Source: Asterias rubens
Taxonomy: Eukaryota; Echinodermata; Asteroidea; Forcipulatida; Asteriidae
Reading direction: 5' to 3'
DNA length: 64,000 nt
NCBI RefSeq assembly: GCF_902459465.1
Contig: NC_047064.1
Location: 4,738,762-4,802,761 of the forward strand
Of the stretch, positions 36,201 through 48,600 are shown piece by piece. The translations under genes were made by a program, and so were the position numbers. The notes beneath the pieces are model-generated. The model searched no databases. It had not been told where the DNA came from and worked only from the letters and a program-made list of their open reading frames with translations. Position 1 is the first letter of the stretch, and every line of letters starts with the position of its first letter.

Positions 36201-39200
36201 TGTAACAACCGCGATTCGAACCCACACTCCGGTGACTTAACCAACAGAACTTGAATTCGATGCTCTTAACCACTCAGCCATGACACCCACTTACTCACGT
36301 GTATAATTGATGATTTCAGATTGAAACTTTCTTTTTATGATTATTACCAGTAATCTGTCTCTAAACTGTACGGAAAGGCTATGTCTACTAAAATGTAATT
36401 TTGCTGTGTTTTGCTTACTTTTTTTAGCTTAATGTTTATAATAATTAAGTAAAATTCTGTTTTTATGTAAGACGCTATATTAACAATAAATTATTATTAT
36501 TTCTTATTTATCCAACGAGATAATAACCGAGTTCAATGTGAAAACTGAGTATAATGAGGCTCCAAAGAGTCTGTCATGCAGTGTCCTAAAGGTTTTGATT
36601 ACGAAGTGATACTGTCCTCTAGCTTTTCTTAGATTACACATGCTAATTAAAAAAAGAGTACGACTTTTATAAAATGCGCAACAAGGCTTGTTTGCCAAAT
36701 CATGTTACATGTGTTAAATAAATCATGTTCTAAGGTACCACTTCTGAGGGATCACAATCACATTGAAGTTTATGATCCAACCTGGGTAGGTACATGTACA
36801 TATACCTTTTCGCAAATACCGGGGCGCGCGCGTAAAGCTTGGAATTAGGTGCATTGTGGTCTAGCTGGTATCCAAATTTGATCCATATATATCCCACAAT
36901 GCACCTCATTCAACAGTCTGCGCTTGCGCATTGGTATTTGCGATAAGGTCTATGTATGTACATGTACATGTACAGGAGAGGGGTCACCTTAGGCACAAGG
37001 GGTGTGGACTTTTGATTTCAAAATATCAATACACCACTAGGGAAACTGACTATCGGTTTATAACTTGATATAATTTTCTCAAAACGAATCAACTTCTTCA
37101 AAATGGTACATGATCCTCGGAGGCCAAACTACAGGATTTCACTAAGAACGGGATCACTTAATATGGTTGTGTTTATTGAAAACTAGACGCCTGATGGGAA
37201 TTAATACACACCTTTACGGCTGTCTCCCAGGACAATAGCCTCTTTTAATCAAATTGAGCAGTTTATAAAATTAGGTCAGCTTTCCAGCTTGACAAAATTG
37301 TGTGCGTGTTGAACACACGTTTAATAATTATCGTTGCAGTACCGTCTCATGGCATTAGGATTACTGCCAGGGCTGGAAAGCTAAATCGAGCATAATTTCT
37401 GACTTTGACAACATATTACTTTCGCCCGAATAGCCACTAACAAAATAGCCCCAGTACAAAAAACGAATGGAAGTGTTTTGCGTGTAGTCTGAAATTGTCT
37501 TTCAAATTGGGTGGAAAAAGGAAGTAGAAATTGACAGCTGTACATTAAAAGATATACTTTTTAATCGGCTTGATTATTTTATGTGTGTAAGGGGGGGGGA
37601 ATGTTGGGAGTTCATTTATTACAAAATGTACACAAAGACCCAGCAGCATTACAAGTCTTTGTCATTATAAGTACATGTAACTATTCATAAATACTTCGGA
37701 CAGTTTCGCTATTCGTATTGGTGGAGAGTGCGTCACGTGGATGTGTATAAACCTTTGTTTATGACCAGTAAAAAGTGTTGAAACATGGGCGTGATACGCG
37801 AGCTTGTACCTGTGCTTATAAGACAGTTTCTTCATTCCTATTGGTCGAGACCAACGGCTGAAACAGTTGTGCCACATTGAACAGAAATGCTTTGACCTAA
37901 CTTTTTAAATGTCATGTTTCGGCCTGTTTGACATTTTTGTAAGTTTGTTCCATATATGAGCAGTAGCAGATTTGAATGAGCAAGAACCATTGACTTACTG
38001 ATAATAATTGGGGAAGTCAATCTAGATTTATCGGCAGAACTCACTGACAGACCATTTTTGTTGTTGTTTTCCCTTCAAATCAAACTTAACCTAATTCCAT
38101 GAAACTGTTCACATTTCACTTATCAGTTTGAGAATGTGCTTATTGAAAACCTTGAGGCATATCTATTAATTTATCTTTCCAAAAATACCCGTAATTGGAC
38201 TACGCAGAATGCCGAGGCTGATTTGCAGCTGCCAGCAGCCCCCAAGACGCCCGAGGGTGTTCGGGTTCCTAACATAATGTTCTGTCGCATTTAAAAGTAT
38301 AATACTAATGGGATTTGCAGACTGCCAAATGGTTACAAGATACTCCATTAACTTTGCATTGAAGATAACAGATGTTAAAACCTTACTCGCATTTCAGAAT
38401 AACAATCACTGCTTTAAAAGACTGTTGTTGTTGTTGTTGTTTTTGTTTGGTTGTTTCTTTGTTTGTTTTCAAAGTCAACTTTAATTTCAAAGTAACATTA
38501 ATTGTTTCAACATTTGTAATTAGATAATACAATGTCTTACAGATAATACAGAGGCATTTTCTGAAAAAGCAGCTCCTGTTTGGGGATGTTGGTTTTTTTA
38601 AATTGTGGGTGGGTCCAAACAAATAATCTGATTATTAATTTTCCATGGTCTGAACATCCAAGAAGGAAACGACTAACAAACCTTTTGTTTTGCCGTCTCC
38701 TTTTTCCCCACAGCCTTTTAGCCTGAGCCTCATTCACTAATTAATTACTTTTTTTCCCCCACCTCCCCACCCTTGATATTGTCCTTTGTGTTTCCATCTT
38801 CTTGTGGTCAAGCCAGTCCCTTCCCTACAACCCCCCCCCCCCCCCCTTTTGTCCCCCTATAATCATTGTTTACCCCCTTGCTTTTTTCTGTATGCTTTCT
38901 AACCCCATTCGTGTATTTCCACTTCACTGCTTATGTTTCACTTAGTTACCTGTTCATGTTTGTTGTGTTGCCATTTAGTATTCGAGAAAGACTCTGCTAG
39001 GGTCGAAACGTCAGGCCATTAACCATTTTTTTGTATTAAATTTTACAACGTTTTTACACACACAGTATCATCATGATCAAAGCAGGTCTGTGGCTGTACT
39101 TGGAATTATGAACTTTAACTCACAAGCGCACCCTCCCTCCACATCAATTCAATGAAGAGCAAGCCCGTAAGACAAAGAGTTTTTAATTTCAGGTAGGGCC

Positions 39201-39651
39201 ACACACCTTCGATCATGACGACATAGCCCCTTTATTAAACTTCATATATACAACAAAAATAATAATTCTTGAAATTTGTATGTTGGAACCAACGTGAACT
39301 TCTACATGTGCGTAGGTGTTTTTGTTTGAAGTTGTGCTTGAAATGTTATCACCAGCGTAAAAAACTGTGGTAAAAAAAAAAATATTAATTTACCTTTCCA
39401 GACATAATGTGTTTCACATCGGATGACGAGGCGTCCTCTTCCCACGGTGCCTCACCGGATGGGTTGGTGAGAAAATATGACAGCGACTAAAGAAAAAGAA
39501 ACAAAAAAAATTAGTTCACGTTATTTTCTGAAAATCACAATCATCTTGGTGAAATTGGTGTCTCAATGTGTTATACAGAGAAGCAGGCATAACAAGCCTG
39601 CTAAATTTACAGGTAATTTTTCCCCGCAACATATTTGCACACAATTAATTC

Positions 39652-39685
<34 letters not shown>

Positions 39686-42600
39686 AAGACAGTTCTTCTT
39701 GCAACCATGAACGTTTGGAGGCCCATGAGGTTTTTCAATGTTTCTTTAAAACAGGCACAACATTTGCCCTCCTCTTCTCTTCACGATAAGTGTACTGGGT
39801 TCTAGTCTGCTGACCAACGCTTGAGTTTGATCCGCTTGACCGCTTGGCCACGCCACACGAGAACACTAGTTCCTGTTTAACAAATGCTGAACCTATCAGT
39901 CTTAACATGTAGAAGAGTAATAGGCAACTTTGACACCGTGATCAGGTACACTACTTCAGAACTTGGGCCAATTTTTGAGGAAAACAAAATGCAGCTGCAT
40001 TAATTATTGCATCGATGATTCAGAACAATATGATTTAGTTTTCTACACTCAGTATTTCCGAGCCCTGCACATGAGCAAGGCTCGTCTGAGCTACATACTT
40101 GGTAAAAAGTCAACAAACATCTAATTTCCCAATGACTCCCCATCAGCCCATGCATGCAAATCCACATCCCTCAACGGATCCCAATACTAGGTTAGTTTGT
40201 CAGCGCTTTCAAATTACAGAGTACCGGGATGTAATGATAAATCATCGGGACCTTATCTGCGTGAAAGCTGACAAGATTATCCTTCTACTAAAACGACCCT
40301 CATACATTGCTCACCAAACCAACACATGTACACATGTATCGGGCATTATTTGGCACTTGGGAAAAAAGTAGAGAAAGTCCAATGATCTACATGCCTATGC
40401 AATAGGCATTTGTAAAACTTGCAGGCCATTTTTAAGAACAATTTTACTGCTTTTTGGATTAAAATGGGAAGAATATTAAAATGGGAAGAATATTAAACAT
40501 GATGTATGTACAGTATGTAATAATATGGGCGTTTGTTGAATTTGCAGGCAATATTTAAGAACAATTTTACTGCCTTTTCAGTGGAAAACAAATTGAAAAT
40601 CAGATTAAAACGGGAAGAATCTCATAAATGATGTATGTAATAATATTTAATAACATTAATATCTTGCAATTAGGGAGATATAATTTAAAATATTTAACAT
40701 AATGTGGGAAAGCTTTCCACAATCAGGAATATTTTTACAAATTTATCAGAAGATGGAAAGAGTGGATTATTTTCTGGGAACTTTCCACAGAACCAGGGAG
40801 GAAGTGGCAACAAGTCTGAGTGAAGGGCCCTCGTACCGTTGTATATTAATCATTATAATCTGCTTTGGGACTGTGTGGTGTCCATTAAATTCGGATACTG
40901 TCTGTAATGCTCCCACTATCATAAACTACTTGATCTATCAAAAAATAAGTCCATCAAAAAACTGAATTTCGTCAGTGGTTATCACACTTTTAAGGATAAA
41001 ATGGACACACACAAAATGTGCATTCATGGCTGTGCACATTTTATGTGTTGTTTCTTTGAGAAAGACTCTGCTAGGGTCGGTACGTTAGGCAATTTATTAT
41101 TTTTTTGCATTTATACCGTCGACCCTTTTGGTTGGCAAGTTGTTTGCAACATCTAATTCTATTTTCTTTTTTTTACTCAAGTATATTGTCAAGAGGGCAA
41201 ACGAAATTCACTGAAGAGACATCCTTATATTTCCTTGGCATATCTTTTTTAATTATGGATGTATATACATCATCAATATCACAGGGGGCTGTTTCTTGTT
41301 ACTCAGAATGCCCCCAAAGTACAAATACAATCTCTGTGATTCGATTAATAATTACTTTATAAATCTTTTACCAGGACCGAGCTCCGCACTTAAGAAGACG
41401 AAAGTCTAAGACGTGAAGGATGGAAGGAAAATTCCCAAGTGAGTGATGAATCGTGAATACGGCAGGGAATTTAGAAAGTGCATCAGATTGGTTAATCCAT
41501 GGGCAAGAGGGATTTGACAGGAGTACAGGCGTAATCGCAAGCCATAAAACCACTTGATGAAGATGCAAGGGAAATTGATCAAAGTGTTCTCCCTTAACCA
41601 CGTTAACCCTTCATGCACCATTTATTTTAGTGAAAATTTTATCATATGGACACATTAAATCTAACTGTATCAGAATTTTCATACGATAGAATTTTCTTTT
41701 TCTTCTTTTTGTTGTACCTTTTTATTTTTCCTTCTGTCGTAATCTTTGTTGAATTCACCATCCCTTCAAGGAAACAAACAACAAACAAACGGTTAGCCAT
41801 TTTCACTGAGGTGTGATGCCTGCATAAGGAAAAGAGAAGATTGATTTGTCAAAAGATGTTTCCCGCCTGCGGGTGACTTAAAAAGAATAACAAAGAAATG
41901 ATATTACTGTATTGGGGTTTTCTTCATTACACATTGCTTTTTTTGTTTACATTCTTTCAAACACAAAACAGAATTGAAGGTAATTTTTTTTTTCTTGATA
42001 AAAATGTCAACCTCAATTGGGTCAAACAAAAGAAAAGTTGACCAGAGTGGTCAGGGCTGTATGGTTCGTTTTTGAAAGGGCAAGGGCACCAAGGCATTTT
42101 TATCTTGGTATAGGGCACCCTATGATGAAATTGCAAATTTGTACTGGAGCATTTCAAGGGCACCAAGGCAATGACCAAGGGACACGGAGGCAGTCGCCTT
42201 CGTTGCCTCCGTGAAATATCAGGCCTGACCTCCGGATTAACATCCAAGCACTATACCAACTGAGCTACATGTATCTATTCACATAGCTGAGTTAGTAGAG
42301 CACCGGCATTCAAACCAGGGGTTTTTTGGTTCAAATCCCACTCTAGTCAAAATGTTCTTTGTTCAACCCCAAATTATTTGTTTTTTTAAATCCCAGTCAG
42401 TTTTCCTTGTGGTTTATTATTTGATAACTAAAAATGTCTCCCTCTAAAAAAAGTAATCAGTTATCCCCATTTTCATTGTTCTGTGCTTACCATGGTTCTG
42501 TGCTTACCATGGTTCTGTGCTTACCATGGTTCTGTGCTTACCATGGTTCTGTGCTTACGTCCCACAGATGATTGTGTGCTTTACGGGGCACAGTGCAAGC

Positions 42601-45600
42601 CCTAAGACAAGACATAAGCATGGTTATGAAATTGGACCCAAAGGTAGCTTTTTTTTAGAAAAGTATTTTAAAATCAACTCACTGGTAATGTTTTAAAACT
42701 AAGTTGCTGGGAGAGACTTTCAACTTCTTGCAGAGCTTTTTAGCGTCACTGTACAAAATGAAAAGGCAAAAACACATTTTTAAAAACAACACAAAGATAA
42801 TATCTTTAAATTTGTTCTGAACACATCTCAAACCAAACAAAAAGAACAGTTTCAGTTTGCAAATCCCCAGATTTCTTACACTAAATATTGTTTTCCCCTT
42901 TAAAGGAAAATTACAGAATTGGTTTTTGCTAACAAAACAGTTGCTGGCAGTGTAAGCACTTTATGTAATCCACCATATACATAAACTGACAAACCTGTAG
43001 TAGTTTGAGCTCGATCGGCCATCTGGGTCACGAGAGAATCGTAAAAAAAAAACGATTTCAAATTTTGTATTGCATCGATGCCAAAATAAAAATGAATAAA
43101 ACGCTCACTGAGCGATAAACTCCAAACGCGAAGTTAGTTGTTTATTTCTCATCAAAAATGACATTTCAGACAGAAATATTTCAGGGGATGTTGTCAACTA
43201 TCATCATCATTAGACCGTGTAAGTTTTATTTAAATCTGTGATCTTCACGATTTTTGTTTCTTACCAATTCTGTAACGTTCCTTTAAATGAAAAAGACCAA
43301 ACTGGGGATGAAAGGGTTGAATATTCAGACCCCAATTTGTTTTAACGGATATTAACATTAACATTTACATCCAGGGTACACGACAAAGAGGGTGGAAACA
43401 TCATCCACCTTAAAGTGATCAAGATAAGCATCTTGCTCTATCTCATGCAGTCTCCATTTGTTGCCCTTGACAACAGTAACCTCACAAGTGCATCGCATTT
43501 TTGTTCCCACGGAAGTTGTCAGAATGAGTTGTATGGCGATTTCATTTTCCATATTGATGTGCAATATGAAAACTTGACAGTATGCAGCCAACCCGTCACA
43601 TACATGTAAGACCAGTTGAACCAATTATAATTCTTTTTATTGCTTATGAATACCTGTATGTGTGGGGCGTAGTATTCGCAGATTTGCAAATGACTTGCAT
43701 AGTATAAAGATGGTAATGATGGAAAACTCTGCATAATTAAGGAGTCCAAAACATAATGGTTGAAAACTGTGGAAACATACCATTTTGTCCACTATTTTCT
43801 AGCGACTCCGATGGCTGATTGAGCTTAAACTTTCAGATGTTTGTTATTTCATTATAAGTTGGGCAACATACATAAAGTATGGATTCTGGTCTTTGACTTT
43901 CATTTTCAGTGAACTTAATAAAAAATTAATTGCACAATGAAATGAGAGTGGTTAGATTTATCTGTACCTGCAGTCCACTGTGAGCAGCGTTGCCAAGCCT
44001 TTCATTTCACTCGCCACTTCCCCATACACATTCATCCATGAGCTGGCATCATTGGCTGTGTCAAAGGTCAAGAAAAACAGTGTTTAAATCCAGGGCCCTG
44101 TTTTATAGAGCTGCATGCTTCAGCACAAAAGTATTTAAGCACAAACCAATTTTGCTTACCAGACTAAGGTTACCAGCCCAAAATAATGCTGCCATACTAA
44201 GCACAAAAATTGTTAAGCAACATTTTCAGCTGAAAAGCAGCTCTTAATGAAAATGGAGTTAATGTTTAAATGTACTAAAAATACAAGCCACTGCTGTTTT
44301 GCAATCAGAAAAAAAATATATATATTTCATCTAATTCAAGCACCATCCACAAATTTCAAGTAATACACCACAAGGGAGTCTTACGCCCGGTTCATACTTC
44401 CTGCGAATGCGATACGAATGTTGACGTCACAAATTCGCAACGAAAGTTTGCAGCAGTTCAACTCTGCTCAACTCACTTGCGCATATCACTGCGAAAGGAG
44501 GGTTGTGACGTCAAATTCACATCAAATTCGCTTCACATTCGCATTCGCATGAAGTATGAACCGGGCTTTACTAAGGAAATTTTAATTAATTTGGGGTTGA
44601 ACACGTACATACATGTACATACATTTTGTATATACTGAAAAGTTTACTTTGTGTGTAAAATGTTACAAATTGTTTAAGAAATTTGAATCTCTAAAGATTG
44701 TCTGCTGGCAACTTTTGGAAATTCCTGGAGTGTGAGGAGCCTAATCCAGAGCCTACGCCTAAGCCTAAGCCACAGTGTGAGACACAGTCTAAGCCGGAGC
44801 CAGCTTAAGCAATATCATTGGTTAACTGCAAATGGCCTCAATTCAATTCCATCTTGAACTAACTACTCACCTGTTTTTGAAAACATTACTAGCACATTAT
44901 TGCGTGTGCGGAGTATTTTCTTGAATTCCTTCATGTCTTCAACAGCCATGATGTCCTGCAGTTTGGCCTTCTTGGCATCCGTAAGTCCAAGGACGAACTA
45001 TAAGATACGAAGAAAAGAAACAGTCTCAGTGAGAACTAGAACACAAACGTTTTTGTGACTGACTGTTTGAAATACCAGATTGCATTGGTTCAAGATAAGA
45101 ACCAAATAGAAATCATTCCAAAGACCAACCTGCTTTGGCAAAATATCAAAAACATTTGTTTTACAAAAAAGATAGTGGGGAGACCCGAACATTTGTAAGA
45201 TATTGTTTGAAAAGCAATTGTACCATGATGACCCCTTTGTTTTGACCTAATTCTGACTTTTGAAAAACTTTCACACAACCATTCGGAATGAAAATATTTA
45301 CGCATTATCATTCCAGTGCAGGGAACAATAATTTTGTTTTATGTCCAGCAATTTCGGATATGACAGTTTTTAGACTAAACATATTTTGTATGCACTGAAT
45401 GCTAATGGAGTAGAAATCATGATTCTTTGAGTTAGCAAAGTCTTACAATTTCCTCGCGGGGGGAGGGGCTTATCAAGGAGAAAATGCCTTGGTGCCCTTG
45501 CCCTCCACAAACGAAGCATACAGGCCTGAAGTCTAATAAATTTATTGTTGCATTTTGCTATTCTATACAAGGGGGATTCGTTCACTGCAACGAACAGAGT

Positions 45601-48600
45601 CAACAGACCACTAAAAACAGTTGGCAATATTAACAATTTAAAGTCAAATTAATTTACAACGGATTTATATAGTAACCTTGCAATGGCATCGAATGTGACT
45701 CATCCCTAATTAAATTCTCAAATTGACTTTAATGACCAATTTCATGGCTCTGCTGTAAAACATCTTTTACACGCACATTGTCATATTTTGAAGATAATTA
45801 CCAGTGATTTAAAAGGTTTATTGTTTACAGTTTGCAGGTGTGGCTGGGCAGTCGAGCACACTACAGTATGAGACTCAAGCTCATGTAATTTTTTTATGAG
45901 GTTTTCTCCATGTGAATTAAACTCATCATATTTAACCGCTAATTCCCATGCACTAAGCTCGCGCAAAGTGGGGGCCAATACAGCCAGACCGAACTGACAG
46001 GCCAAAACAAATTGAAGAACCTATGGTTTGAGGGTGTTTATTTTTTAACCTCTGATGAAATTCACCAATTAGAGTAAAACCATTCAAACTTTCTCAAGTG
46101 AAAATTCACAGTGGAGAGCTTTTACAACCAATGATAAATGCCAAGAAAAAATAGCCTGAGTACCTTATTTAAATTTTAACAGTGTGGACCTTTTTTTCAA
46201 CTCAGCGTGTTCCAGGCAAAATGTGTGTCCAAAACTCCCGAAAGTTTTAAAATTCTGGGGAGAGCCCCTCTTAAAAAATTGTGGCATTGGATGAACTGTC
46301 TTGTTAAGATGCTACTTGAATAGAATTCCTTTAAAACCACCAGGCACCTACATGTGTAGTTAATTACACCAAATCAATTCTACAGACTGTGCACAGCAGC
46401 GCATATCAATGGCCAAAAGGCATTTTTTATTACAGGGTCTATGGAGCTGCAGTTGGGAGGTAAAAATCAATTACCAAATAAAACAAAAATGGCCATTAAC
46501 GATTTATCAATTCAGAAACAATGTCTGTGTGCCCCAGACGCCCCATTCAGAAATTATTGATAACAAAGCCGTGTCAGCAAACACTATCCAGCAAGAAACA
46601 ATTGGGCTTTGTCATTTTAACTGCACCAATAAAGTGTTCACTAAAAATTAACATCTTGAATAGAAAAAGAATAGGCTTGCTTGTTTGCCATGGATTTGTT
46701 TTGTTACTTCATACATTTTCAACAGCAAGCAGCGGAAGGTTAGCATGCCTTTTCATGAGCTACATGTATTAAAATAGAAACTTGGTCAGTCGCATAAAAT
46801 CAATTCTAAAACAGCTCAATGAAATTGGGCAAAGCATTTATAAAGCTGTTTTAAAAGCAGAAAATGCTGCTCAGCACGAGTGTGGCACTGGAGGCCTTAA
46901 ACCTTAGGAAATGTTGGCTAATGGAAACCTAGTTCTGCTAAGCAGCATTTTTCTATGTTTAGCAAGATTGTGTGCTTACTTTTACAGGCTTTTATGAAAA
47001 GAAGCACCCGAGGTTGAGTAAACATGGTACCTGCCGCAGTTAATCCCTATCCTACTTTCACCACTGATTCAGAGCATAACAGATACAAAAACAAATTCAA
47101 AATTACGCATGGATCTTTGGAAAATGATTGATCCTTACACATTGCACATTATCACCACATGTTGATAGTGTGTACGCTCAACATGTACATCCTAGAGTGT
47201 GTACAAGTGTGCCAGCTGGTTGGTTAATTCAAACACTTCAAAATATGAAACACACTAGGAACCATATGGCATGGTTCTGGCTCAGTAATTGCCAACTAGT
47301 ACAGCTAGTGTTAAAATTTAAATAAATCAATGTTTGAAACTAAATCTCATCATCATCAGAGGTTGAGTAAACAACTAAATCTATCAACCCATCAAATACG
47401 TATGCACCAATGTGTAGGCGTGGGATCTAGACCAAATTTCAAGACTGAACTTTGGGCGGAATTCTGCGCTTAGGGTGGTCCTTCTTCACTTAAAGACACT
47501 GGACACTGTTGGTAATTGTCAAAAACCAGTCTTCTCACTTGGTGTATCTCATCATATGCATAAATAACAAACCTGTGAAAATTTTAGCTTAGTTGGTCAT
47601 CTAAGTTGCGAGATAATAATGAAAGAAAAAACTCCACTTCAGAGGGAGCCATTTCTCAAAGTGTTTTTCCTTACTCTATGTTTATACTAATACTATCAAC
47701 CTCTCCCCATTACTCGTTACCAAGGTTTTATGCCAATAATTATCTTGAGTAATTACCAATAGTGTCCACTGCCTTTAAATAACAGGGCAAACACCAAATT
47801 GTAGTGTAATGTAAGTAAAAAATGCTTAGCAAAAGGGAGACCACGTGCGTGTGCGCACAACAAACATTTCCTTGCTAACCTGTCACCTATGAAACAGGGT
47901 CAAGTCTTATTCTCGGGTAATCTTGCTGGATTTGATAAATATATTCTACTTTCATACATGTATATTTTAAGGCTAAATTTTACTTCTCCAAAATACTTTT
48001 TAACAGCATTATTTTTTACATTAAAAACTGTTATAAACTGCAGTATTTGAAGAAACAAAATCGTGCAAAACATAAAACTCAATTGTTGGGACCAAGTTGG
48101 TCCTAGAAGCTCAAGAAATTCTAACAAGCCTTGCACAATATTTATTATAGTCTGTGTATGAAAAACAATGGAATGCAAGACTTGCTCTGTTGTTGGGGTT
48201 ATTAGTGACCAGTAAACTAGTACTGAACTTTTAATGTATTTAAATTTGATGCTCTGGCAGTGGACAACCGTCATCAGGAGGTGCTCTGGCAGTGGACAAC
48301 CGTCGTCAGGAGGATCGAGTGTTACGATCATCGCAACTAATCCAAGGAATAAATGTCACCTCAGGGTGCTAGTGTTACTGTTACTGTTAGTGAATAACAA
48401 GCATGCAGCAGACTCTGATACATACGTATACCATGGCAAGTTTACAAACAAAGTAATGTTTGAATAAAAAATTAAAGGAGCTTTTGGTTAAATTTTGTAA
48501 GTAATCATCTTTTTACGGTTGTTTTAAATAAATCAAGGATAACTTTCCGTATGGCGCAACCACTTTTTCACTCATTTTTACAAAAAGGGATATCTCATTG

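Noticed and set aside
38975..41110. LINE-type retroelement
   Set aside because: Two short modules resemble retroelement 3' ends, but no reverse transcriptase or endonuclease coding is visible in any frame nearby.
42284..42352. Possible tRNA gene
   Set aside because: A- and B-box-like strings are present, but the acceptor and anticodon stems do not pair convincingly and the locus is a repeat junction.
47900..48331. 143-codon open frame on the - strand
   Set aside because: No domain, no splice context and low-complexity hydrophobic content; it lies in PDIA5 intron 1.
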